From positions 109,499 to 173,498 of the forward strand of contig JAFAEM010000048.1 of NCBI GenBank assembly GCA_023424015.1: DNA of 64,000 nt, written 5' to 3'. The notes below the pieces were generated by a model. It did no database searches. It saw only the letters and a program-made list of their open reading frames with translations, and had not been told where the DNA came from. This stretch comes from Bacteroidota bacterium. Lineage in GTDB: Bacteria; Bacteroidota; Bacteroidia; Chitinophagales; Chitinophagaceae. The translations under genes were made by a program, and so were the position numbers. Positions 8,855 through 17,040 of the stretch are shown here, piece by piece (within the stretch, counting starts at the first letter, position 1; every line of letters starts with the position of its first letter).

Positions 8855-9529
8855 ATGACCAACTCGCGGCGGGCCACCTCTTACAAAGCTGCCAAAGCTA
8901 TTTTTCGTTTGATCTTTTGGATTCCTGTCATTGCATTCAGTCTTTTATTGGTTTATAATACCGTTCCCTATTTTTCCTTTCAGAAAGAATTTTCATTTAT
9001 ACAGGAGAGAAGTTTGCTATTCGGTAACCCATTTTACAATGCTTCATTCTATGTACACATATTTGCAGGTGCTGTCTGTATACTTACAGCGCTTATACAA
9101 TTCTCACGATATATTCTCAGAAAAACAAAATCCATACATCGCTGGTCAGGTAAGTTGTATGTTTTTGTAGTTCTATTCCTGGGTGCGCCTACCGGCCTCT
9201 ACATGTCATTCTTTGCAAAGGGAAGCTTTTGGGAAAGATGTCTCTTTCTTTTTATGGCGATCACCTGGTTTATTACTACACTAAAAGGATTAAACACGAT
9301 TCAGAAGAAAAATATCCTGGCACACAAGATTTGGATGATCCGTTCATATGCCATGGCCATGACGGCTGTTACTTTCCGTATCTATCATATTATTTTCTAC
9401 CTGTTGGAATGGGACCAACTTGAAAACTATGAAATCTCACTCTGGATAAGTGTGCTGGGCAATATGTTGGTAGCGGAATGGATCATCCACCGCAACAGCA
9501 GATCCTACCTTAAATCCTTTAAGGCATAA
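8855..9529 (+). CDS. DUF2306-like multi-pass membrane protein
   Basis: 224 aa from ATG 8855, with about six hydrophobic helices, resembling DUF2306 membrane proteins. Histidines in or near helices (ASFYVHIFAGAVC, KSIHRWSGKLYVF, ILAHKIWMIRSYAM) could bind haem or metal, but this is inference. The open frame continues up to 8807 without likely start context; the chosen start gives a basic N-terminus (MTNSRRATSYKAAK) before the first helix. It is transcribed divergently from the TPR gene and followed 25 bases later by a small gene that may share its transcript. No function is known. Confidence 0.7.
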   Translation: MTNSRRATSYKAAKAIFRLIFWIPVIAFSLLLVYNTVPYFSFQKEFSFIQERSLLFGNPFYNASFYVHIFAGAVCILTALIQFSRYILRKTKSIHRWSGKLYVFVVLFLGAPTGLYMSFFAKGSFWERCLFLFMAITWFITTLKGLNTIQKKNILAHKIWMIRSYAMAMTAVTFRIYHIIFYLLEWDQLENYEISLWISVLGNMLVAEWIIHRNSRSYLKSFKA

Positions 9530-9554
9530 GACGAAACCTTTAAACTTCAGCAAT

Positions 9555-9914
9555 ATGAAATCAATCCTCTATGTAGGTGGTGCACTGATGATAGCCGCCG
9601 GAATCTATGGCTTTGCCGATTTTAAGAAAACAAATGCCAACCCCGAATTTAAATCCCTGTACCAGGAAAAAGAGATTTTTACTCCAGTAACCCCTGCCGA
9701 AACCCGCCTGGAACCCACAAGGGACGTGATCTTCGAGCCTGTCAGGGAAATGAGCAGCCCGGAAAAAACAGGATCGAAACAGGCACAAACAAAAAAATCC
9801 AAGTCCGTCAAAAAATCAGAGAAAGAATTAGATCCCGAGTTATTCAGTCGAGCCCCGCTCGGGGAAATCCCGAAAGTGGCAAAGAAGCCATTGGCGAAAT
9901 CCAATGGGGAGTAA
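9555..9914 (+). CDS. Small single-pass membrane or secreted protein, unknown
   Basis: 119 aa. Residues 1-22 form one hydrophobic segment (SILYVGGALMIAAGIYGFA), either an anchor or a signal sequence without a clear cleavage site. The rest is hydrophilic and low-complexity, rich in Lys, Pro and Glu (KKSKSVKKSEKELD) and probably disordered. I recognise no domain. It lies 25 bases after the DUF2306-like gene on the same strand, which suggests co-transcription, and ends just before a long imperfect inverted repeat. Confidence 0.6.
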   Translation: MKSILYVGGALMIAAGIYGFADFKKTNANPEFKSLYQEKEIFTPVTPAETRLEPTRDVIFEPVREMSSPEKTGSKQAQTKKSKSVKKSEKELDPELFSRAPLGEIPKVAKKPLAKSNGE

Positions 9915-9925
9915 CCCATCAAATT

Positions 9926-10003
9926 GAGCCTGGAATGTATACCGTGATATGAGATGATTAAAGTCAGATGGCCTGCAGAATTATCACTTATCATACCAGG
10001 CTC
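9926..10003. terminator. Long imperfect stem-loop between convergent genes
   Basis: Outer arms 9926-9940 and 9990-10003 pair over GAGCCTGG/CCAGGCTC plus several further bases, and inner arms GTGATA (9944-9949) and TATCAC (9982-9987) continue the stem. It lies between the small membrane protein gene (ends 9914) and gldD (ends 10077), so a bidirectional terminator is possible, but no T tract follows either arm. A structured RNA or mobile palindromic element are alternatives. Confidence 0.4.
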
Positions 10004-10076
10004 ATTACTTTAGCTCTTCGCTATCGCAAACGAAAGAATAATCCAGATCTTACCAATACGTCAATGCAAATGACAC

Positions 10077-10679
10077 CTACCTGTTTCTCCACTTCAAAGT
10101 ATTGATCAGGTGTAGCACGTCTTTTTTGAGAAAATCGTTAACGGTGCTTAGCGAGTCTTCATTGGGCGACGTATTAAAATACAAAGCGCCACGTAGAAAA
10201 TGGTTGACCGAGTCTGTTAAGAAAAACTGGTTGGCAGTAGCGGTATTTCCACTCAAAGAGAAATAAATGCCTTCCACATTGTTTGGTGTTTTCATCAAAC
10301 TGTCGCTTATGCCTGTTGAGATTTCGGTGTGCTGCTTATAAGCCATTTTGAAGCCATCATTTACCAGGGAATCGAAATTATTCTTACTTACCTCTTTGTA
10401 GCTGATATAAACACGTCCGCCAAAGCGTGGAAAGTCGATATTGATCCACCAGTCGTTCTCTGGACGGGTATCAAAAAACGTGGTATCCTTTATGACCGTT
10501 GAATAAACGGGATATTCGAAAGTATAGGGATAACCTGGTTCATCAAATAACTGGTACTTCTTTTCGGGAAACTCAATATGGAAATAACCTTTCTTCTTGT
10601 ACGTGTAAGGGCTATTGCAACTAAACAAAAAACCGGCGAATGCCAGTAAAACCAGCAGGTTGATCATGCGTTTATTCAT
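10077..10679 (-). CDS. gldD: Gliding motility lipoprotein GldD
   Basis: 200 aa lipoprotein: hydrophobic signal and lipobox FAGFLFSC, then the GldD hallmark YTYKKKGYFHIEFPEKKYQ and YPYTFEYPVYS. GldD is needed for gliding and type IX secretion in Flavobacterium; its molecular role is unresolved. It follows gldE by 11 bases, and ssb lies upstream, the conserved Bacteroidota order ssb-gldE-gldD. Length is typical. I consider the assignment firm from the order and the N-terminal motif together. Confidence 0.92.
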   Translation of the reverse strand: MNKRMINLLVLLAFAGFLFSCNSPYTYKKKGYFHIEFPEKKYQLFDEPGYPYTFEYPVYSTVIKDTTFFDTRPENDWWINIDFPRFGGRVYISYKEVSKNNFDSLVNDGFKMAYKQHTEISTGISDSLMKTPNNVEGIYFSLSGNTATANQFFLTDSVNHFLRGALYFNTSPNEDSLSTVNDFLKKDVLHLINTLKWRNR

Positions 10680-10690
10680 CAGGATATCCG

Positions 10691-12058
10691 TTAAATAGAT
10701 TTTTTATTGACTGTTACCTTTACAAGCCTGAGCCGATTATTGCCCGATTCAAGCACTGTAAATTCGAAGTCACCAACTGTGATCACATCATTCACTTTGG
10801 GAAACTCACCAGCCCGTTCCAACACAAGTCCACCCACCGATTCGCTTTCACCCCTTACTTTATCAAATGTGTCCATCGGCAACCGCATCATCTTACACAT
10901 ATCATGGATCATCGTCTTGCCTTCGAAGATAAAATTGTAATCATCAATTTTTTTATTCTGACTTTCCTCAACATCAAACTCATCGCGGATATCACCGATC
11001 ACTTCTTCCATAATGTCTTCCATCGTGACGATACCGCTGGTACCGCCAAACTCATCTACCACTACGGCGAAATGTACACGGCGCGCCTGGAAGTCTCTTA
11101 ACAAATCCGAGATCAGCTTGGATTCAGGTACAAAATATGGCTGCCGCATCAAGGGATGCCAGTTAAAATCATCCGCTTCTTGCAGAAACGGGATAAGGTC
11201 CTTGGTATTTATGATACCGGCTACTTCGTCAAGATTACCCTTATAAACCGGCAGTCGGGAATAATGCAGGGTTTCGACCTTGCGGATCATTTCGCCAAAA
11301 GACATGTTGTAACTGATCCCATTTACTTCCAGCCGGCTTTTCATGATCTGCTTCACCGATATCGTTCCGAATTTCACAATGCCCTTCATGATATTCTTCT
11401 CTTCCAGTGATGCCTCATCATCCGTCTTGATATCGATGGCCTCGTCCAGTTCCTGTATACTGAGCGCTTCCGATTTGTTGGCGCCTACCCTGCCACCAAT
11501 TCCATCGGCCAGCGACACCACCCATTTGCTTATTCTCCGGAAAACAAAATGCACGGTTTCGACCACTACTGCAGAACCATAGGCAAACCGAAGATTATTT
11601 TGAGTAGCCCAGATCTTGGGTAATATCTGGCCGACAAAGATCAAAATAAAGCCAATGATACCCACCCTCACGAGCAGTTCGATCAGGTAGCTCCAAAAGT
11701 TGCTGCCAAAGGCCCGGAGTGCGCCATAAGGCATAAACTGGTTGATCAGGAACCCGGTGAGCACGATGATGCAGATATTAAAAAATGTGCTGGCGATCAG
11801 TAATGAGGCGAAAACTTCCTTTGGCTCTTCGAGGAAATTGATGATCCGGCGAGCAGCGGGGTGCTGCTTGGTCTTGAGTACATTGATATCCTTTTCATTT
11901 AGCGAGAAGATGGCAACTTCAGCGCCAGATATAGTGAATGAAAGTATAAGCAGGGCCACCAGCAGCACGACAAGAAGCGTGATACCCTGGGGATCGGCAG
12001 AGAGAAAAATGTAAGAAAGCTTACTGAAAATAAAGCCGATGATCGAATGACTATCCAA
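10691..12058 (-). CDS. gldE: Gliding-associated CBS-domain transporter-like protein GldE
   Basis: 455 aa, CorC/HlyC-type architecture: a DUF21 (CNNM) membrane domain with about four helices (LLVVLLVALLILSFTISGAEVA), two CBS domains (around VKQIMKSRLEVNGISY and VDEFGGTSGIVTMEDIMEE), and a C-terminal CorC_HlyC domain (VGGLVLERAGEFPKVND). GldE supports gliding together with GldD; related proteins handle Mg2+ or Co2+, so ion transport is a family-based inference. The start is a TTG at 12058 (MDSHSIIGF...); I saw no better start before the first helix. It is 97 bases downstream of ssb. Confidence 0.9.
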   Translation of the reverse strand: MDSHSIIGFIFSKLSYIFLSADPQGITLLVVLLVALLILSFTISGAEVAIFSLNEKDINVLKTKQHPAARRIINFLEEPKEVFASLLIASTFFNICIIVLTGFLINQFMPYGALRAFGSNFWSYLIELLVRVGIIGFILIFVGQILPKIWATQNNLRFAYGSAVVVETVHFVFRRISKWVVSLADGIGGRVGANKSEALSIQELDEAIDIKTDDEASLEEKNIMKGIVKFGTISVKQIMKSRLEVNGISYNMSFGEMIRKVETLHYSRLPVYKGNLDEVAGIINTKDLIPFLQEADDFNWHPLMRQPYFVPESKLISDLLRDFQARRVHFAVVVDEFGGTSGIVTMEDIMEEVIGDIRDEFDVEESQNKKIDDYNFIFEGKTMIHDMCKMMRLPMDTFDKVRGESESVGGLVLERAGEFPKVNDVITVGDFEFTVLESGNNRLRLVKVTVNKKSI

Positions 12059-12155
12059 ATCAAGGATTTTTTTATAAATCGTTTAATTAGAAAGGCAGGT
12101 CAAAACGGCCTGCCGGTTAATATGAAGCGAAGTTATTATTTTAATGAATCAAGCC

Positions 12156-12587
12156 CTAAAAGGGAATATTTTCCGGCGGATCTCCAATGGGCGGCTGGCT
12201 GTCACCGCTTCCCATGTTTTCAATACCACCTTCGGCGGGGTGAGCACCACCATCGGCCCTTTTATCAAGCATGATGAGATTATCACCAACTACCTCGGTC
12301 GCAAACTTGCGATTCCCGTCTTTGTCTTCCCAGCTTCGTGTTCTGAGCCGCCCTTCGATATAAACAAGGCTGCTTTTGTGCAAATACTTTTGAGCCAGTT
12401 CGGCAAGCCCCCGCCACAATACCACGGTATGCCATTCGGTTTGCGATACAAGCTTACCGGTCCTGTCTTTGAAAGTTTCGGTGGTAGCCAGTGGAAATTT
12501 AGCAACTCCAATATTGCCCTCGAGAAACTGGACATCAGGGTCTTTACCCAGGTTGCCGATTAGCATTACTCTGTTTACGCCTCTCAT
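12156..12587 (-). CDS. ssb: Single-stranded DNA-binding protein
   Basis: 143 aa with an OB-fold over residues 1-108 (MRGVNRVMLIGNLGKDPDVQ, TEWHTVVLWRGLAELAQKYL, VYIEGRLRTRSW) and an acidic-proline tail ending DPPENIPF, the partner-recruiting C-terminal tip of SSB. It coats single-stranded DNA in replication, repair and recombination. It is the first gene of the leftward ssb-gldE-gldD group and faces an upstream intergenic region of 303 bases that it shares with the rightward envelope operon. Confidence 0.95.
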   Translation of the reverse strand: MRGVNRVMLIGNLGKDPDVQFLEGNIGVAKFPLATTETFKDRTGKLVSQTEWHTVVLWRGLAELAQKYLHKSSLVYIEGRLRTRSWEDKDGNRKFATEVVGDNLIMLDKRADGGAHPAEGGIENMGSGDSQPPIGDPPENIPF

Positions 12588-12890
12588 AGCTTTTCTTTTT
12601 TCTAATTTACTGTTCGCTCCAGGCCGTTGCTTTTTAAAGTTAATTTTTTTTGATGGAATGAAAAATTTTTAAACAACCCCTGGCGGATGACAACTACCGG
12701 CTGATGAATTCTTTGGAATAAAGAAAAACTTCGGGAATCCGCAGGGGTTTATACAGTTTCCCGCTTCTCCTTCTACCTGTTTTACAGCAATTCATACCCC
12801 GTTAACCGCATTTAAAACAATATTTAACCATGGGTTAACGGGTGGATTTGTACTTTAGTCCTGTCAATTATTAAACCAAACACAGGTGCT
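12588..12890. other. Divergent intergenic region ssb / envelope operon
   Basis: 303 bases with no gene. Two inverted repeats are visible. The first pairs 12675-12688 with 12737-12749 (AACCCCTG.GCGGAT against ATCCGCAGGGGTT, one bulged base, about 48-base loop). The second is the perfect 10-base pair at 12798-12807 and 12833-12842. A -7-like TACTTTAG at 12851-12858 lies 33 bases before the ATG of the next gene. On the ssb side the sequence is AT-rich with near matches to TANNTTTG but no clean promoter. Confidence 0.5.
12798..12842. promoter_or_regulatory. Inverted repeat, candidate operator
   Basis: CCCGTTAACC at 12798-12807 and its exact reverse complement GGTTAACGGG at 12833-12842, 25 bases apart. 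It ends 8 bases before the -7-like TACTTTAG of the operon starting at 12891, so a dimeric regulator bound here would cover the -33 region. No regulator gene is adjacent, and an RNA hairpin is unlikely if transcription starts downstream. Confidence 0.4.
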
Positions 12891-13280
12891 ATGAAAAAAG
12901 TTCTACCTTCTTTTTTTGCTACCGTAATTATAATGCTTGGCTGTCTGTCCAGCTTTTCACAAACTGGTTTGGCTCCCGATCAAAACCCGAATTACGAAGC
13001 CAGTCTGGCAAAGTATATGAATATGGCTGACTCGCTCAACAGGTGGCATAGTTCTACCCAACATGATATGTATAAAGCGATCGACTGGCTGGCCGACCGC
13101 AAGGAAGCCCGGGCGGATCGCCGCGAGTTTCGCAGGCAATTGAGACTGGAGAGGGCCCGTTGGTACAACTCCGGGTTTTATTATAATGATTACCGTGGTA
13201 ACCACAACCGCTATCGGTATCATCCTTTTCGCGGGCATTACTACTCACCATTTAATCGCTTCGATTACTGGTGGCGTTAA
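12891..13280 (+). CDS. Small secreted Arg/Tyr-rich protein, unknown
   Basis: 129 aa with a clear signal peptide (to about residue 24, ending LSSFSQ). A charged middle (DRKEARADRREFRRQLRLER) is followed by a Tyr/Arg/His-rich C-terminus (GFYYNDYRGNHNRYRYH, FNRFDYWWR). I know no function; the composition suggests a periplasmic or surface protein that binds an acidic polymer, which is speculation. It precedes an LpoB-like lipoprotein gene by 49 bases and probably shares its transcript, linking it to the cell envelope. Confidence 0.65.
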   Translation: MKKVLPSFFATVIIMLGCLSSFSQTGLAPDQNPNYEASLAKYMNMADSLNRWHSSTQHDMYKAIDWLADRKEARADRREFRRQLRLERARWYNSGFYYNDYRGNHNRYRYHPFRGHYYSPFNRFDYWWR

Positions 13281-13329
13281 CCGAACATTCCAACATTATT
13301 ACTGCTAAAAAATTTTAAATACAATTCAA

Positions 13330-13917
13330 ATGAAACGAATTATATCTTTTGCATTCGCTCTTACCACCATTGTCCTGTTTTCAAACTGCTCACATAAAGT
13401 AACCCGTATCGACCCTGCAGAGCAGGTAGATATCAGTGGCCGTTGGAATAATACCGACTCCCGGCTGGTAGCGGAAGACATGACAAAAACTATTTTAAGC
13501 GCCAACTGGATCACAGATCACATGGCTTCCAAAAATGGACAGCGACCCGTTGTGATCGTTGGCTTTGTAGCCAATAAGAGCCATGAGCATATCGAAGCTG
13601 AAACATTTGTAAAAGACGTGGAGAATTCCTTTGTAAGTACGCAAAAAGTAAGATTGGTTCAGGGTGGCAAAAAACGCGAAGAGCTCAGGGCTGAAAAAGC
13701 CGACCAGCAATCAAATGCCAGCGTCAGCAGCATGAAAAAATTTGGCCTCGAACAAGGCGCAGATTATATCCTCCAGGGCTCTATAAATTCCATTGTCGAC
13801 TCCCATAAAAGAAAGAAAGTAGTTTACTACCAAACCAACCTCGAACTGACCAACATCGAAACAAATGAAGTGGTCTGGATAGGTGAAAAGAAAATTGCCA
13901 AATACGTCAAGAACTAA
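13330..13917 (+). CDS. lpoB: LpoB-like lipoprotein, PBP activator family
   Basis: 195 aa lipoprotein, lipobox TIVLFSNC, then the LpoB/COG3417 core (SRLVAEDMTKTILSANWI, RPVVIVGFVANKSHEHIE, EQGADYILQGSINSIVD, LELTNIETNEVVWIGEKKI). In E. coli the outer-membrane lipoprotein LpoB activates the peptidoglycan synthase PBP1b; whether the Bacteroidota relative does the same is not established. The next gene, COG3014, is a known genomic neighbour of lpoB-type genes, 25 bases downstream. The symbol is by family, not proven orthology. Confidence 0.82.
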   Translation: MKRIISFAFALTTIVLFSNCSHKVTRIDPAEQVDISGRWNNTDSRLVAEDMTKTILSANWITDHMASKNGQRPVVIVGFVANKSHEHIEAETFVKDVENSFVSTQKVRLVQGGKKREELRAEKADQQSNASVSSMKKFGLEQGADYILQGSINSIVDSHKRKKVVYYQTNLELTNIETNEVVWIGEKKIAKYVKN

Positions 13918-13942
13918 TTGAAACAGGATTGGCCACAGCATC

Positions 13943-15400
13943 ATGTCACTTTCCCGGTCACATATTGCGCGGGTGTACGCCTCGCTATGGTTGTTGCTTA
14001 CACTGTCTTCATGTGCGAGCTACAACAACCAGGCTGCTGAGTATTATCACAACCTGAAGGAAGGAAATTATCAGAAAGCAGCGGATGCGCTCGACCATAC
14101 CCGGCTTTTAAAAAAGAACAGAAACCATTTACTCTACCTGCTTGAAAAAGGCAAGGTTTCTCATCTCTTACAGGAGTGGGAAAAAAGTAACCAATACTTC
14201 AACGAGGCGGACCACCTGATGGAAGATGCGCGTACGAACGCAAAAGACATAGCGCTGGGCACGCTCATCAACCCGATGATGCAGCAGTACAAAGGCGAGG
14301 ATTTTGAGAAATATCTCGTTCATTACTATAAGGCTCTTAATTACCTGCAACTGGGGCTCACTGAAGAAGCTATGGTAGAGGCCAGGAGGATCACCCTGCG
14401 TTCACAGGCCCAGGATGACAAATTGGGTAATAAGAATAAATATAGCCAGGACGCTTTTTCACTGATGCTGCAGGGCCTGATCTATGAACAGGGGAATGAT
14501 ATCAACAACGCCTTCATCGCATACCGGAATGCCGCCAATGTGTATATCGAAAATAAAGGAAGCTATTATGGTGTTCAAATGCCAGAGCAATTAAAACAAG
14601 ATTTGTTGCGTACGGCTTATACCAACGGATTCATGGATGAGTTGGGCCGCTATGAAAATATACTGGAAATCCGATTTGAAAACCAGCCACAGCCAGAGGG
14701 TGGTGAACTGGTCTTATTCTGGGAAAACGGATCAGCACCTGTTAAACAGCAACAGGACCTTTTCTTTACACTATTCAAAGACGCGGGGGGCAATTTTATG
14801 TTTGCCGATGCCGCCGGCCTTTATAATGTTCCCTTTGATTTTAGCAGCGGTTACAATAGAAATGATCTCAAACTGGAAAACCTGCGTAGTTTCCGGGTTG
14901 CGTTACCAAAATACGAAGTACAGCCCCTGCGATATACTGGTGCCAGTGTACAGTTAGAATATCAGTCTTTTAAACTCGAAGCCGCGGAGAATGTAAATTA
15001 TCTTGCTTTTGAGACTTTGAAAGAAAGAATGCTTAAAGAATTATCTACGACATTAACCCGTCTTGCCATAAAGAAACTTGCAGAAGCTGCTGTCAGGCCT
15101 TCAGAAGACAAAAAGGACGACAAGAATAAAAGCGAAGAACAAAAGAAAAAAGAAAAAAAGGAAAGAAATCAGCGTGAAGCATTGGCAATGGGTCTGCAGA
15201 TACTAAACTTCGCGACAGAAAAAGCCGATACACGCAACTGGCAAAGTCTGCCGCATACTATTTATTATACAAGAATTCCACTTAGAAAAGGCAGCAATAC
15301 GATCAACCTTCAATTGACTGGTTATCGGTCATCCTCAGTGCAGCTGCAGGTGGAAGGGAATGGAAGAATGCAATTTCGGAGTATCAGTACGATCAATTAA
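13943..15400 (+). CDS. COG3014 family TPR lipoprotein
   Basis: 485 aa. A lipobox (TLSSC) follows the signal segment ASLWLLLT, then TPR-like helices over residues 30-220 (AAEYYHNLKEGNYQKAADAL, AFIAYRNAANVYIENKG), a beta-rich region, a very charged insert (SEDKKDDKNKSEEQKKKEKK), and a C-terminus with KADTRNWQSLPHTIYYTRIP, typical of COG3014. The family is commonly encoded beside LpoB-like lipoproteins and is thought to act in envelope biogenesis; the mechanism is unknown. It is the last gene of the rightward operon and is convergent with mutY, 8 bases apart. Confidence 0.8.
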   Translation: MSLSRSHIARVYASLWLLLTLSSCASYNNQAAEYYHNLKEGNYQKAADALDHTRLLKKNRNHLLYLLEKGKVSHLLQEWEKSNQYFNEADHLMEDARTNAKDIALGTLINPMMQQYKGEDFEKYLVHYYKALNYLQLGLTEEAMVEARRITLRSQAQDDKLGNKNKYSQDAFSLMLQGLIYEQGNDINNAFIAYRNAANVYIENKGSYYGVQMPEQLKQDLLRTAYTNGFMDELGRYENILEIRFENQPQPEGGELVLFWENGSAPVKQQQDLFFTLFKDAGGNFMFADAAGLYNVPFDFSSGYNRNDLKLENLRSFRVALPKYEVQPLRYTGASVQLEYQSFKLEAAENVNYLAFETLKERMLKELSTTLTRLAIKKLAEAAVRPSEDKKDDKNKSEEQKKKEKKERNQREALAMGLQILNFATEKADTRNWQSLPHTIYYTRIPLRKGSNTINLQLTGYRSSSVQLQVEGNGRMQFRSISTIN

Positions 15401-15408
15401 GAACGGGA

Positions 15409-16482
15409 TCATTTTTCGGATTGCAGATACTGATTGATGAACTTTGGAAAAGCAAGCCCCGCCATTTGCTTTCGCGAAATCCAGGTCCAATCGCCGGGTT
15501 TTGTCTTTTTTAATTTCACCCGAATGAACTGTCCTGTGATCGATTGATGTGTAAGTTGCTGCCTGAATACCTCCGATATTGATACGACATCATAGTGATC
15601 TCCACGCGGTAACAAGCCCTGCTTTTCAGCTTCAGCCAGTATTTCTTTTTTAGATTTAGTGCCGCCGGTTTCGATCAGTGGAAACTCATGCAGTTGGTTC
15701 CAGATATCTTTTGCGGTACGTTGGCGCACTGCAATGCTTCCATTGTAATCCATGACCAGGTAATAGAAATATCGCTTCCGGGTTGCGGTCTTTTTTTCTT
15801 TTACCGGTAATTCATTTATTTTCCCATGGATGAAAGCATAACAGACCTTTTTAAAAACACATGCTTCGCAAACTGCCGCTACCGGTTTACAGACTGTTGC
15901 GCCAAAATCCATGATAGCCTGGTTAAAGACTCCGGGATTTTTTTTATCCAGCACTTCGGCAGCCAGGGTATTAAAATATTTTTTACCCACGGTGGAATCG
16001 ATAGGCTTGCTTACCCCAAACACCCTCGATAACACCCGGAACACATTCCCATCCACAACGGCGTGGGGTAGATTGTAGGCAAAGGATGCGATGGCCGCGG
16101 CAGTGTATGGACCAACGCCTTTCAGCGCCCTGATATCATCATAACGTGAAGGAAAGCGACCTCCCAGTTGCCGGGAAATAAACCTGGCACTGGCCAGCAG
16201 GTTACGGCAACGACTATAATAGCCTAAACCTTCCCAATGCTTGAAAACCAACGTTTCCGATGCTTCAGCCAGATGATGAACGGTGGGAAAACTTGCGATA
16301 AACCGGTGATAATAAGCCAGCCCCTGCTCCACTCTTGTCTGCTGCAGGATGATCTCGCTTAACCAGATTTTGTATGGGTCTTTCTCCCCTTTCCAGGGCA
16401 TCTGGCGATTATTTTCACGCTGATTCCAGCGCAACAAAAGCCGGGAAAATTCATCCCGGACTTGCTTATTTTCCTCTGTCAT
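15409..16482 (-). CDS. mutY: A/G-specific adenine glycosylase MutY
   Basis: 357 aa. MutY removes adenine mispaired with 8-oxoguanine. Catalytic E43 lies in LSEIILQQTRVEQ and D144 in VVDGNVFRV; the helix-hairpin-helix is LKGVGPYTAAAI. The [4Fe-4S] ligands are C198, C205, C208 and C214 with the correct C-x6-C-x2-C-x5-C spacing. The C-terminal ~120 residues form the NUDIX-like 8-oxoG recognition domain. It is transcribed divergently from HU, a frequent neighbour in Bacteroidota. Confidence 0.96.
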   Translation of the reverse strand: MTEENKQVRDEFSRLLLRWNQRENNRQMPWKGEKDPYKIWLSEIILQQTRVEQGLAYYHRFIASFPTVHHLAEASETLVFKHWEGLGYYSRCRNLLASARFISRQLGGRFPSRYDDIRALKGVGPYTAAAIASFAYNLPHAVVDGNVFRVLSRVFGVSKPIDSTVGKKYFNTLAAEVLDKKNPGVFNQAIMDFGATVCKPVAAVCEACVFKKVCYAFIHGKINELPVKEKKTATRKRYFYYLVMDYNGSIAVRQRTAKDIWNQLHEFPLIETGGTKSKKEILAEAEKQGLLPRGDHYDVVSISEVFRQQLTHQSITGQFIRVKLKKTKPGDWTWISRKQMAGLAFPKFINQYLQSEK

Positions 16483-16569
16483 GGTCGGTTTGAGCGAATG
16501 TAAACTTTAAAGATCTGCCATTTTTGGAAACATGGCTCTTAATTTGTTGTAAAAAAATTCGGCTATCCC

Positions 16570-16601
16570 TTTGACAATCATCATTTTTTATCTTAAATTG
16601 G
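16570..16601 (+). promoter_or_regulatory. Promoter of the HU gene
   Basis: TTTG at 16570-16573, 20 bases, then TAAATTGG at 16594-16601, which matches TANNTTTG with one change. The start of transcription would be near 16608, about 20 nt before the HU ATG at 16630. Confidence 0.55.
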
Positions 16602-16629
16602 CATTACAAACTACTTAAACCTCATAAAA

Positions 16630-16947
16630 ATGAGAAAAGCCGATCTCGTAAATCAGATATCAGAAAAGACAGGAATCCCGAAAGTAGACGTGTTAGTTAC
16701 ACTTGAAACAATGTTTAAAGAAGTAAAAGACACATTAGCTGCGGGTGAAAACATTTATATCCGTGGCTTCGGAAGTTTTATAACCAAAAAAAGAGCTGCA
16801 AAGATCGGGCGCAATATAAAAAAGAATATTGCAGTGCATATCCCCGAACATTATATACCCGCATTCAAGCCTGCTAAGGAATTCGTCGCGGAAGTGAAGA
16901 AACTTAAAGAGCCAAAACCCGATGAAGGACCGGGCGAGGATGCATAA
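16630..16947 (+). CDS. HU/IHF family DNA-binding protein
   Basis: 105 aa. The whole protein is the bacterial DNA-bending fold: MRKADLVNQISEKTGIPK, then the GFGSF turn in IYIRGFGSFITKK, and the DNA-binding arm around RNIKKNIAVHIPEHYIPAFKP. HU proteins organise the nucleoid and help replication and recombination. It is about 15 residues longer than classical HU, with an acidic-proline tail (KEPKPDEGPGEDA) often seen in Bacteroidota paralogues. It lies between divergent mutY and a TPR gene. Confidence 0.93.
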   Translation: MRKADLVNQISEKTGIPKVDVLVTLETMFKEVKDTLAAGENIYIRGFGSFITKKRAAKIGRNIKKNIAVHIPEHYIPAFKPAKEFVAEVKKLKEPKPDEGPGEDA

Positions 16948-17040
16948 TCACTGTTTTTAAGATTTATTTACCTGCTCCAAATCAATTTATTGGAATTATT
17001 AACGATCTCAGCGGTAATTTCGCAATTCAAATAATTTGTA

